This document shows, in pieces, positions 16,243 through 24,900 of a stretch of DNA of 64,000 bases (positions within the stretch are counted from its first letter, which is position 1; every line of letters starts with the position of its first letter). The stretch spans positions 1 to 64,000 of the forward strand of contig CAKVOU010000006.1 in NCBI GenBank assembly GCA_934796165.1, in the 5' to 3' direction. The position numbers were made by a program, and so were the translations under genes. This DNA comes from an uncultured Eubacteriales bacterium. Lineage in GTDB: Bacteria; Bacillota; Clostridia; Oscillospirales; CAG-272. Under the pieces are notes generated by a model. It was not told the origin of the DNA, made no database searches, and worked only from the letters and a program-made list of their open reading frames with translations.

Positions 16243-16271
16243 ATTATAGCATATTCCTTTCCGCCCGTCAA
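16243..16271 (-). promoter_or_regulatory. Sigma-A promoter of the trpB2 T-box transcript
   Basis: TTGACG (16266-16271), a 17-base spacer and a perfect TATAAT (16243-16248) lie just before the 5' end of the T-box leader on the minus strand. Confidence 0.88.
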
Positions 16272-16324
16272 TGTGCATATCCCACAAAATTCCATTTGAT
16301 TTTTGAAAAATCTCACAAAATTTC

Positions 16325-16381
16325 TTGACAAGCGCGACACGTCGGCGTATAATAATTCTGACAAGTTGGAAAAGTTGGAAA
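16325..16381 (+). promoter_or_regulatory. Promoter and direct repeats before the AbrB-like gene
   Basis: TTGACA (16325-16330), a 17-base spacer and TATAAT (16348-16353) form a consensus promoter on the plus strand. Just downstream the 8-mer GTTGGAAA occurs twice (16365-16372, 16374-16381) with a 9-base period, followed by a partial third copy that overlaps the ribosome site. These repeats could be the site of the AbrB-like protein encoded next, which would make the operon self-controlled. Confidence 0.8.
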
Positions 16382-16393
16382 GGTGGGATAACC

Positions 16394-16708
16394 ATGATTA
16401 CAGATCCGAAGCAAGCCGGAAAATATATTTTCGGCGTTGTCAGGTTAAGCGACAAGGGGCAGATCGTGATTCCCAAGGAGGCAAGAGAGGTGTTCGGGCT
16501 GAAGCCGGGCGACTCCATGCTGCTCTTCGGGGACATCAACCAGGGGCTGGCGCTCTGCAAGACAGAGGTGTTCCAGCCGTTTGCGGAACGCATCTTCCAG
16601 AGCAGGGGGACGGAGGAGCCGGGAAACGGCGGCAAAACAGACGAGAACAGTGAAGACACCCAAAGCGACAGAATAAGCGGAGGCGACACGGATGGAAGCA
16701 TTGACTGA
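16394..16708 (+). CDS. AbrB/SpoVT/MazE-type transcriptional regulator
   Basis: 104 residues. An N-terminal swapped-hairpin DNA-binding domain is clear (FGVVRLSDKGQIVIPKEAREVFGLKPGDSML condensed here as FGVVRLSDKGQ and EAREVFGLKPG, about 13-45). A short middle part and an acidic, Asp/Ser/Gly-rich tail follow. The start at 16394 has an AAGGTGG site. It is the first gene of an operon with an ABC exporter and a pseudouridine synthase, and its end overlaps the ABC start by 17 bases. It probably regulates this operon; a MazE-like antitoxin role is unlikely because no toxin follows. Confidence 0.9.
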   Translation: MITDPKQAGKYIFGVVRLSDKGQIVIPKEAREVFGLKPGDSMLLFGDINQGLALCKTEVFQPFAERIFQSRGTEEPGNGGKTDENSEDTQSDRISGGDTDGSID

Positions 16709-17432
16709 CGCGATCGTCATCAAGGGGCTTTGTAAGCGCTACGGCGGGCGCGAAGCGGTCAGAGGGCTGGACCTGAGTGTGCATCGCGGGGAGCTCTTTT
16801 CCCTGCTCGGCGTCAACGGTGCGGGCAAAACGACCACGGTACGGATGCTGTCCGGTCTGATCGCTCCCACGGCGGGAGACGCATGGATTGAGGGGCACAG
16901 TATCCGCACGGAGAGCGAAGCGGTCAAAAAGATCATCGGCATCTCCATGCAGGAAACTGCGGTCGCGGAAAAGCTGACGGTATTCGAAAATCTCGTGTTC
17001 ATGGCGCGGATCGCGGGGGAGGACAAAAAAACGGCAAAGGCGCACGCCATGAAGCTGGCGGAACGGTTCGGGCTGACGGGGCACCTCAAAAACGCGGCGA
17101 AAACGCTGTCCGGAGGACTTATGCGCCGCCTGTCCATCGCCATGGCGCTCATTTCCGACCCCGAAGTGCTGTTCCTCGACGAGCCGACGCTCGGGCTTGA
17201 CGTGCTTGCCCGGCGCGAGCTGTGGGACGTCATTTCTTCCCTGCACGGGCGCGTCACCGTCATTCTGACGACGCATTACATGGAAGAAGCGGAGGAGCTG
17301 TCCGACCGGATCGGGATCCTCGCAGACGGAAAGCTCACCGCGCTCGGCACGGCGGAAGAGCTCAGGGCGCGTGCCGGCAAGGACCGTTTTGAGGACGCGT
17401 TTGTCGCATATGTGAGAGGGGAGGTGCACTGA
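16692..17432 (+). CDS. ABC transporter ATP-binding protein (export type)
   Basis: 246 residues, a complete ABC ATPase: Walker A GVNGAGKTTT near 39-48, signature LSGGLMRRL, Walker B VLFLDEPTLGLD and the switch His in TTHYMEEAEEL. The order and the short length fit the drug- or lipid-export ABC-2 group that pairs with one permease subunit. The gene overlaps the regulator before it and is two bases from the permease after it. Confidence 0.95.
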   Translation: MEALTDAIVIKGLCKRYGGREAVRGLDLSVHRGELFSLLGVNGAGKTTTVRMLSGLIAPTAGDAWIEGHSIRTESEAVKKIIGISMQETAVAEKLTVFENLVFMARIAGEDKKTAKAHAMKLAERFGLTGHLKNAAKTLSGGLMRRLSIAMALISDPEVLFLDEPTLGLDVLARRELWDVISSLHGRVTVILTTHYMEEAEELSDRIGILADGKLTALGTAEELRARAGKDRFEDAFVAYVRGEVH

Positions 17433-17433
17433 C

Positions 17434-18270
17434 GTGCGTGCATTGATTTTTGCAAAAAGAAATCTCAGGGAAATTTTGCGCTCGCCGCTCAGTTACATCT
17501 TCTGTGTGGGATTTCCCGTCGTCATGCTTCTGATCTTTCAGATCATTTCCCGGTATACCCGTCAGGCATACTGGTTTGAGGTATACCGTCTTGCGCCGGG
17601 GATCTGCGTGTTCTCCTTTCTGTTTGTGACGCTCTTCATGGCGCTTCTCGTATCGCATGATCGCGCGTCGGCGTTTCTCACGCGTCTGTATACCACGCGC
17701 ATGACCACGGCAGATTACCTGCTCGGGTATGCGATTCCCGGTACCGTCATCGGACTTGCGCAGGTCGTCCTCTGTTATCTGACCTCACTGATCCTGCTCC
17801 TCACAAGCGGCAGCAGCCTCGGCACCGGAGGGATTACCGGCGTATGGGGTTGCGGATACGACGAATTCGGGCAGATGCTGACGCGGGAGATGACACTCTC
17901 CTACGGAAATATTCTTCTGTCCTTCCTTGTCTGTCTGCCGATGATTCTTTTCTGCGTCATGCTGGGGATTTTCATCGGAACCGGGCTGAACGAAAACGCC
18001 GCGCCGGGAGTATCCTCTGCGATTCTGTCGGGAGGCGGACTGATCAGCGGTGCGTGGATGCCGCTTGAGACCATGGGGAACTTTGAGACCATCTGCCGCT
18101 TCCTTCCCTTCTATCCGGCGGTAGACCTCGGAAGGCTGGTGCTCGCGGGGGAAGAATTGACATGGGAGCGGTTCGGGTCGGAGCTTCTGACCGTCTTTCT
18201 GTATCTGATTGCGGCGACGTTTGCGGCGATGTTGCTCTTCCGGCACAAGATGAGGAACTGCGACAAATGA
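17434..18270 (+). CDS. ABC-2-type permease
   Basis: 278 residues with six predicted membrane segments and the ABC-2 layout: an N-terminal helix after KRNLREILRSPLS, and a C-terminal conserved stretch SGGGLISGAWMPLETM followed by FLPFYPAVDLGRLVL. It starts with GTG one base after the ATPase stop. Together they form an exporter of unknown substrate that is controlled by the AbrB-like gene. The stop overlaps the next start as ATGA. Confidence 0.93.
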   Translation: MRALIFAKRNLREILRSPLSYIFCVGFPVVMLLIFQIISRYTRQAYWFEVYRLAPGICVFSFLFVTLFMALLVSHDRASAFLTRLYTTRMTTADYLLGYAIPGTVIGLAQVVLCYLTSLILLLTSGSSLGTGGITGVWGCGYDEFGQMLTREMTLSYGNILLSFLVCLPMILFCVMLGIFIGTGLNENAAPGVSSAILSGGGLISGAWMPLETMGNFETICRFLPFYPAVDLGRLVLAGEELTWERFGSELLTVFLYLIAATFAAMLLFRHKMRNCDK

Positions 18271-19412
18271 AGCAGAAAAAAGAACGTTTACATCAGGCAT
18301 CTGCCCGGACGAAGAACGGCACGGGCGGGAACCACACGGTTACGGTTTCCGGCGCGGCGATTCCCGGCGCGGCAACTTCCGGCGTGGCGATTCCCGGCGC
18401 GGCAACTTCCGGCGTGGCGATTCCCGGCGCGGCAACTTCCGGCGCGGCGATTCCCGGTGCGGCGATTCCCGGTGCGGCAACCTCCGGCGCGGCGACTTCC
18501 GATGCAACGACCTCCGATACGTCGGCTTCCGGTACGGCGATTCCCGGCGCGACGACCTCCGATGCAACGACCTCCGATACGTCGGCTTCCGGCACGGCGA
18601 TTCCCGGCGCGACGACCTCCGATGCAACGACCTCCGATACGTCGGCTTCCGGTGCGGCGACTTCCGGCACAGTGGCTTCCCTGAAAATTCTTTACCGTGA
18701 CGCGTATCTGCTCGTAGCGGAGAAACCGATCGGCATTCTTTCCGAAAAAAGCGCAGACGGCGGGGACATGATTTCGCTTCTGGAGAAGGAAACCGGCAGG
18801 CAGATCGGTTCGGTACACCGGCTCGACCGCACGACCGGCGGGGCGATGCTCTTCTCCTGCGACCCGCGGGTCACGGGGAAGCTCTCCGAAGCCATTGCCG
18901 CGCACGACGGCACCTTTGAAAAGGAATATTTTGCGATCGCAGAGGGGATACCGTCGCCCGCCGCGGGGCGGATGGAAGATCTGCTCTTTCACGACCGGAG
19001 CCGGAACAAGGTGTTTGCCGTCAGCCGCGCGCGCAAGGGCGCAAAGCAGGCGGTTCTGGATTACCGGGTACTTGACAGCCGGGTGAATGACAAAGGATTC
19101 CCGCTTTCCCTCTGTCTGGTCACGCTCCGCACGGGGCGGACGCACCAGATCCGGGCACAGTTTGCCTCCCGCCGCTGCCCGCTCGCAGGAGACGGAAAAT
19201 ACGGCGGGCGGGACAACCGGAGTCCTGCGGCGGCGTTGTGGTCGTACCGTCTTTCGTTTGCACACCCCGTAACCGGAAAGCGGGTCGAGGTGTTCAGTTT
19301 CCCGCCCGAGGGCAGGTACCCATGGAATCTGTGGGGCGATCTGCAAGCCCGGATACGGGGCGAAATGCAAAAGGGCGATATTTCCGAAGGCGCAGAGAAA
19401 GCGCGGGAATGA
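18267..19412 (+). CDS. RluD/RluA-type pseudouridine synthase with repetitive N-terminal insert
   Basis: 381 residues. The C-terminal about 230 are a normal large-subunit or tRNA pseudouridine synthase (LKILYRDAYLLVAEKPIG, the catalytic HRLDRTTGGAML, then RTGRTHQIRAQFASRR). Residues about 26-137 are an uninterrupted Ala/Gly/Ser/Thr/Pro-rich run built of five-residue units (see the repeat entry). No S4 domain is visible. The start at 18267 overlaps the permease stop as ATGA; a longer frame inside the permease gene is rejected. The role in an exporter operon is unclear and may be only translational coupling. Confidence 0.9.
   Translation: MKQKKERLHQASARTKNGTGGNHTVTVSGAAIPGAATSGVAIPGAATSGVAIPGAATSGAAIPGAAIPGAATSGAATSDATTSDTSASGTAIPGATTSDATTSDTSASGTAIPGATTSDATTSDTSASGAATSGTVASLKILYRDAYLLVAEKPIGILSEKSADGGDMISLLEKETGRQIGSVHRLDRTTGGAMLFSCDPRVTGKLSEAIAAHDGTFEKEYFAIAEGIPSPAAGRMEDLLFHDRSRNKVFAVSRARKGAKQAVLDYRVLDSRVNDKGFPLSLCLVTLRTGRTHQIRAQFASRRCPLAGDGKYGGRDNRSPAAALWSYRLSFAHPVTGKRVEVFSFPPEGRYPWNLWGDLQARIRGEMQKGDISEGAEKARE
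18344..18680 (+). repeat. In-frame 15-bp/60-bp tandem repeats inside the pseudouridine synthase gene
   Basis: About 22 consecutive units of 15 bases encode pentapeptides such as AIPGA, ATSGV, TTSDA and SASGT. In the last half they form a higher-order 60-bp unit of four pentapeptides, repeated almost exactly about 2.5 times. All units keep the frame. The DNA sequence is a run of TTCCCGGCGCGGCAA-like 15-mers. Confidence 0.92.
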
Positions 19413-19442
19413 AATAAAGTGCGGTTACGCGCGGCAGACGAA

Positions 19443-19528
19443 GGCGTCCGGGCGAGGGGGCGGCGGAAGTCCGCTCCCCCGCGCAGATGTGCGGGGGACG
19501 GGCGGAAGTCGCCCCTCGCCCGGACGCC
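19443..19528. repeat. GC-rich palindromic repeat, family 2, intergenic copy
   Basis: Outer arms of 16 bp are perfectly complementary (GGCGTCCGGGCGAGGG at 19443-19458 and its complement at 19513-19528). Inside lies a second hairpin (TCCCCCGC/GCGGGGGA), flanked by two copies of the motif GGCGGAAGTC. The same motif pair occurs at 57833-57942 and inside the coding region near 53531-53577. There is no T run, so it is not a simple terminator. Confidence 0.85.
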
Positions 19529-19698
19529 GGAAAGCAGAGGTATTCTTCTTGACTGTTACAAAAATAACCGTTGGGAAAGCAAAGGTTTTCACTCACCGGA
19601 AGCCGGACACCGCACGCAGCGGCACCGAAAACCGGAAACAAGCATTCAAGAAGCAAAAACTTTTTCCTCCCGCCGGGAACCGGAGCCATTATAACGGA

Positions 19699-19735
19699 AA
19701 AATCCCCGCACGCCAAAGGCGTGCGGGGATTTTGA
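19699..19735. terminator. Bidirectional terminator after the sugar ABC operon
   Basis: A 15-bp stem (AAATCCCCGCACGCC with GGCGTGCGGGGATTT) has a T run on each side. It lies 17 bases after the stop of the last minus-strand permease and also faces the plus-strand pseudouridine synthase unit. Between 19529 and 19698 I see no gene. Confidence 0.9.
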
Positions 19736-19751
19736 ATGCAGTCCGGCGGGA

Positions 19752-20933
19752 TTAACCCGTGATACCGGAACGCTCGATGCCCTCGACAAGGTATCTCTGC
19801 AAGAACAGATAAATCACCACGAGGGGCGCAATGATCATCAGACCGCAGGTGTTCTTGATTGCCGACTGGTACTTGAGACCGTAACTCGTCCCGTTCAGGA
19901 TCGAACGCGGCACACCGACAATGTTCACAAGCAACTGAATCTTGGAGTTGCTCGTGAAGAAAATGTTGGTGTAGAAATTATCCGTCCACTGCCAGCAGAA
20001 GGAGAACAGGAACACGGTGATCATCATCGGAATGGAGATCGGCAGAATGATCTGAATGAAGGTCCGGAAGGTTCCCGCACCGTCGATATACGCGGATTCC
20101 TCAAGTTCATCCGGGATTCCGTTGAAGAACTGTCGGAGCAGGAAGATGTAAAGACCGTTCTTGAACGCCAGACCCGTCATGGAAAGGAGGATCAGCGGCG
20201 CGTAGGTGTTGGTCAGATTCAGACCGCCGGCATCCCAGATCGAGGTATAGATGACAGAGCCGGTGACCGGGGAAACGGTATGCGGTGCGATATTGATCGC
20301 CTGCTTGACTCCCTCGTTGAAGTGATAGAGCGCACCGAGGAAGCCGGTCGCGTCTGCCTTGATGCCGTCGAGAATGGAGAAACCGCCGCCGCCGAGGAGC
20401 TGAAAGATACCGAGAATGTCAAAATGGCGGAAGTTATAGTACATCGAAAGCCGGAGCGTCTGGTGAGGGATGATCATGGTCAGCATCACCAGAAGGAACA
20501 GAATCTTGTTTCCCTTGAAGCGGAATTTTGCAAGACCGTAGCCGATCAGACAGCACACAAAGGTCTGAAAAACAGCGCAGGAGAAGGAAAGGATGAAGGT
20601 GTTCTTGAAAGCGTCAAAGTATCCGAGCTCCGAAATGATCTTCTGGTACTGCTCCAGCGTGAAGTTTTTGGGGATAAGACGTACCGTCGCATCAATGAAG
20701 TCCTGCCCTGCCATAAAGGAAGCGCAGATCTTCGCAATGAACGGATACAGCACCACATAGGAAATACCGATCAGAAGAAGCAGCCGGAAGATGTAAACGA
20801 TCACCTTGGTCAGGAAAGCAACATTCAGGAACCTTGCTTTCAGGCGATCCTTGAGAGGAGTCCGCTCGAAATCCACGCGGATCCGGTTTTTGGATTCCCG
20901 CAGAACCTTCGGTTGTGTATTCTGTGCGTTCAT
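19752..20933 (-). CDS. Sugar ABC transporter permease (MalG-like), second pair
   Basis: 393 residues, longer than usual (about 280-300). It has six membrane segments and the EAA loop ELEESAYIDGAGTFRTFIQI near the end. The extra length is an insertion between helices (about 165-230) rich in Gly (QLLGGGGFSILDGIKADATG), probably an outside loop. A GGAGG site precedes the ATG. It is the last gene of the operon and pairs with the permease just before it (20950-21924). The typical MalG-type fold suggests uptake of an oligosaccharide with a shared ATPase encoded elsewhere. Confidence 0.93.
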   Translation of the reverse strand: MNAQNTQPKVLRESKNRIRVDFERTPLKDRLKARFLNVAFLTKVIVYIFRLLLLIGISYVVLYPFIAKICASFMAGQDFIDATVRLIPKNFTLEQYQKIISELGYFDAFKNTFILSFSCAVFQTFVCCLIGYGLAKFRFKGNKILFLLVMLTMIIPHQTLRLSMYYNFRHFDILGIFQLLGGGGFSILDGIKADATGFLGALYHFNEGVKQAINIAPHTVSPVTGSVIYTSIWDAGGLNLTNTYAPLILLSMTGLAFKNGLYIFLLRQFFNGIPDELEESAYIDGAGTFRTFIQIILPISIPMMITVFLFSFCWQWTDNFYTNIFFTSNSKIQLLVNIVGVPRSILNGTSYGLKYQSAIKNTCGLMIIAPLVVIYLFLQRYLVEGIERSGITG

Positions 20934-20949
20934 ACTGACTCCTCCTCTC

Positions 20950-21924
20950 TCAGCGTTCCCGCCGCTGGTAGAACACGCGGGCGGAAAGGATCGCGGCGAT
21001 TACTCCGACGATCAGAATAACGATCAGGAAGTAAATCCAAGCCATCGCGGAACTCTGGACCGCGCTCTTGCTGTTATGCTCGTTGATATACGCCATCACG
21101 CTGTTGGTCTGTGAGGTAAACGAGTCGATAATGGTATATACCCCGTTGACAAGAATCATCGGACTGATCATCGGGAAGGTGATCTTCCAGAAGGTTTCCC
21201 AGCCGGTCGCACCGTCGATCTTACAGGATTCGTAGATCGCGGGAGAGATCGCCTGAAGCCCGGCAAGGAAGATCAGCATCTGAACGCCCGCCTTGTTCAC
21301 GATGTCATAAATATTATTGACGATACTTACGACATAGGTGGCAAGCTGGCTGCCGATCTTCATGTTGCTGAACAGCCGTTCGAGGTCCATCACATTGACA
21401 ATGCTGTTTGCCGCATCCGCGCCGGTATCGACACCCGACTGCGTGGAGCCGGTCACCATATCCGAAGCGTTGATCGACTCCATGATACCGGTTGAAATGA
21501 CGACCGGGATGAAGAAGATCGCACGGAACGCAGCGCGTCCCGCCATCTTCTGGTTCAGGAGCACTGCCATGAAGAGGGCGAAAATGACGATTGCGGGGAT
21601 CTGAAGAACCAGTTCAAAAAGTCCTTTTGCAAGGGTCTCCTTGAAATCGGCATTCTCCATCAGTACGTAGCGGTAGTTTTCCCAGCCGATGAATTCATAC
21701 ACCGTACCGGAGGAAGTACTGGTTTCGGCACAGAAGCTGAGCGAAATGGAGTTGTAGATCAGAGGAAGATAGATGACGATCAGACCGATCACAAACGGCA
21801 GGACGAAAAGCCATCCGACGCGTGCCTTTTTGCGGTCGAGCGATGCAACCTTCTTTTTCTTCTTGTTCTTCACAGGACTTGCGGGACTTGTCATGGGGTT
21901 GTTTACGTGTTCGCCTTTTGTCAT
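20950..21924 (-). CDS. Sugar ABC transporter permease (MalF-like), second pair
   Basis: 324 residues. A Lys-rich cytoplasmic start (KNKKKKKVASLDRKKARVGW) precedes the first helix (LFVLPFVIGLIVIYLPLI). The EAA loop reads AIYESCKIDGATGWETFWKIT. An insertion after the third helix (SMESINASDMVTGSTQSGVD-like region, about 165-200) parallels the insertion in its partner. An AAGGAGG site is present. The gene follows the DUF5696 protein by 12 bases. The two inserted loops of this pair could form an outside docking surface for an unusual partner. Confidence 0.93.
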   Translation of the reverse strand: MTKGEHVNNPMTSPASPVKNKKKKKVASLDRKKARVGWLFVLPFVIGLIVIYLPLIYNSISLSFCAETSTSSGTVYEFIGWENYRYVLMENADFKETLAKGLFELVLQIPAIVIFALFMAVLLNQKMAGRAAFRAIFFIPVVISTGIMESINASDMVTGSTQSGVDTGADAANSIVNVMDLERLFSNMKIGSQLATYVVSIVNNIYDIVNKAGVQMLIFLAGLQAISPAIYESCKIDGATGWETFWKITFPMISPMILVNGVYTIIDSFTSQTNSVMAYINEHNSKSAVQSSAMAWIYFLIVILIVGVIAAILSARVFYQRRER

Positions 21925-21936
21925 GTCCGCACCTCC

Positions 21937-24900
21937 TTAATCCATTTTGATCACGACATAGCCCTGTCCGGGGATGGAGTATGTCACGCCGTTGTATTCC
22001 ACCTTGACGGTGAAATTGTTGTAGTTGAGAATGAAGACCTTGTACGCGGTGATGCTGTTTCCGTTTCTTTCGCCGTAGGTAACCGCCACAATGTTGCCGT
22101 TATCGCAGATCAGCGACTCATCCGTCGTATCCTCCGTGTTCTGATCCGGAGTTTCGGCACCGGAACCGGTATCCTCATTTTCCTCCGTCGGAATGATTGC
22201 GCCGGAGCGGATCTCCTCTTCCGTAAAGTACGGAGAAACTGCTTCAATGGTCCGGTCATACGCAAACTTTGCGAGTGCGCGGAAGCCGGTCCCCTCAAAG
22301 GCGGTTCCGGAGTAATCCTCACCGGAAGCCAGCTTATCGGAGAACGCCCTGACCTTGCCGAGGCTGTCGTTCAGGTCGTTCAGCACGCTGGGCAGGATCT
22401 CTTGTCCCGCGGTGACGCGGTCAAACAGCTCCTGGTCCTTCTTCGTGAAGTTATCCACCTTGTTGCAAGCCGTGATCAGACGGTAATAGGTCGTAACCAT
22501 ACGCGTTGCGTCACGCTTGACGGTTGAACGGTTCCGGTCGCTCGGCGCCTGCTTGAGCTTTTCCAGATCCTCTTGGAACGTTGCAAAATAGGTTTCCAGC
22601 TGACCGAGGATCGTCTGGGCGACCGAATACTGCGTGGCAGCCTGGTCAACCGAGGTACGGAGATATTCCATAGCCTGTGCCAGCGTCCGGATCGACTCGT
22701 ATTCCTTGTTATAGGAAGCGTTCTTTTCCGCTTCTGCTGCTGCCGCAAGCTCCTTTTTGATCAGAGCGCTGATCTCGCTTGCATCCAGCACACGGATACC
22801 GGTCAGGATCTCGTGATTGACGATCTGCTTGAGCTGCACATCGGAGAGAGCCTCATTCAGTTCCTTGTAAATGCTGATGAGGTCATCCTTCCAGATATCG
22901 TAGCGGACCGAGTAATACTGGCTGTAATATTCGTCCTCCTTGAGCAGGTCGGTGTTCTGGTAGGAAAGCGTGAAGTAAGGCGACGCGCCGTTCTCGATCG
23001 ACTTGAGCACCGCGTAATCCGTATTGCCTTCCATGTTCATCGCCGTGCCGGCATACTGTACGTAGCCGTGCAGGACGATTCCCATAAACGGAACCGACGC
23101 GGAGGCGGACGTAAAGCGGCTGGAATCCAGTGCCATGTTCAGGATATGATCCGCATATTTCCAGACGTAGGAGTTTGCCGCGTCGGTCATAACGGAATAA
23201 CCCTTGTCAATGGACAGATACCGGAAAGCCTCCACCGTATACGCCTTGTTGTCCTCGCGGTTGTAAGGTTCGTCCTCATCAAAATCGGAATTCAGGGTAT
23301 AACCGAGCGAGGCGATGGAGAGGGACTTGATGTTGTAGTCATCATATTTATCAGTCAGTTTTTCATAGAAGTGGCTGAAGTAAGCAGGAGAGAGCGCATA
23401 CTGGAAGTAGCTCGTGTACTTCTGCTTGGTCGCGTTGTAATACCTCTTGGAGGAATACCGGTTGTCGATGGTACGCACCGCGTGCTTTTTCATGGAAGTC
23501 GCGTCGGTCGCGGTGTTTTTGTTGATGTATGCGAAGTCGAAATCCGGATAGATACCGAGATTGCCGCCGGATTCCTTCACTTTCTCTGCATACGCAACCA
23601 GCTCCCGGAAGCCCTTCTTACCACCGACCGCGCTTTCCCACTTGAGTGCCGCGGGCACCGTATACCAAAGACCGCCGTTGGCAAAGCCGGTAAGGCGGAA
23701 ATTGACATTGGTGATACCCGCCTCGGAAAGGTCACGGTACATCTGTGCGACATTCTCGAAGGTCGTCAGCGCCTTGTGGACCGTTACGGGAACGGAAAGG
23801 AACTGCTCGGTTGCCTCGATCGTACCGAAGGATTCGATATAAAGCGGAATATGCGAGCCGTCCACGTCCTCTTCGGTCAGACGGGCAAGAGCCTCATTCC
23901 GGATCAGGTAATCGCGATACGCCTGCGCCATGCCGATGTAAGTCGGCTCATAGTAGACAGACACGCCAGCCGCCTCGGCAAGTGCCGGATCGGAAAGCAT
24001 GACATACCGGAGCGTGAAGTTGCCGGTAAACTTCCGGTCGGAGACCACTGTCCAGGTGGACTTTGTCGTGTCGTCGTCCTTCGCGGAAATAGAGTCGGTC
24101 AATTCGTAGGTATCCTTGGGGCGCGGGTTAAAGTACGCACGTGCGCAGTTGTAATTGCTCTGCGTACCGGGGCGGAAGATCTCAATCGACGCGAGCGACT
24201 CCCCATCCTCCACGATCGCGAAGAAACCGCTCTTGCAGGTGGTCGTCTTGATCTCGCTGGTCAGAGTGATACGCTGGAGCGGGTCGTTGATCTCTGCCAT
24301 GATCTCTTCCAGCGTCTTCTGGGTACGGGAGACCGTGAAATTATCATATGTTTCCGTGCGGATCTCATCCTTATTGATAAAGGTCTGTTCGTAGGAATAG
24401 GTGTAGTATTCCCGCTCCTCCACCAGTCCGAATACCGCGCCGGTCACCGACTGCTGATACTTACCGGTGGAAATGTCATGGTAGGCGAAATCCTTGCCAT
24501 AGACCTGTCCGCGGATGGTCGTCGTGGACGGCGTGCCGGGCGTATCGAAATCAAAGAGCGCACCGGCGCCATCCGGGTAGAAGATGTAACCCGTGTTGAC
24601 GGAGTTTCCGGCTCCCATGTACGGAAGCACGGCGATGTTTTCCAGCGTATACTTGCCGGAGTTGTAGCGCAGACCGTTTGCGGGGAGCGTTACGGAAAGT
24701 CCGTTCTGATCCAGCGTGTATTCCAGAGCCATTTTGAAGACGGGGGATTCCGTCCTCGTTTCCTCGTACATACACTCTGCGTGGTCTGCCTCCATCTGCT
24801 CGAAGGTATAGTTGGGGCAGTACGCCTTGATCTGGGACTCGACCCAGTTGATCTCGCCCTCCGAGGCGTTATCCGCAAAGACATAGAATTCAAAATCCCG

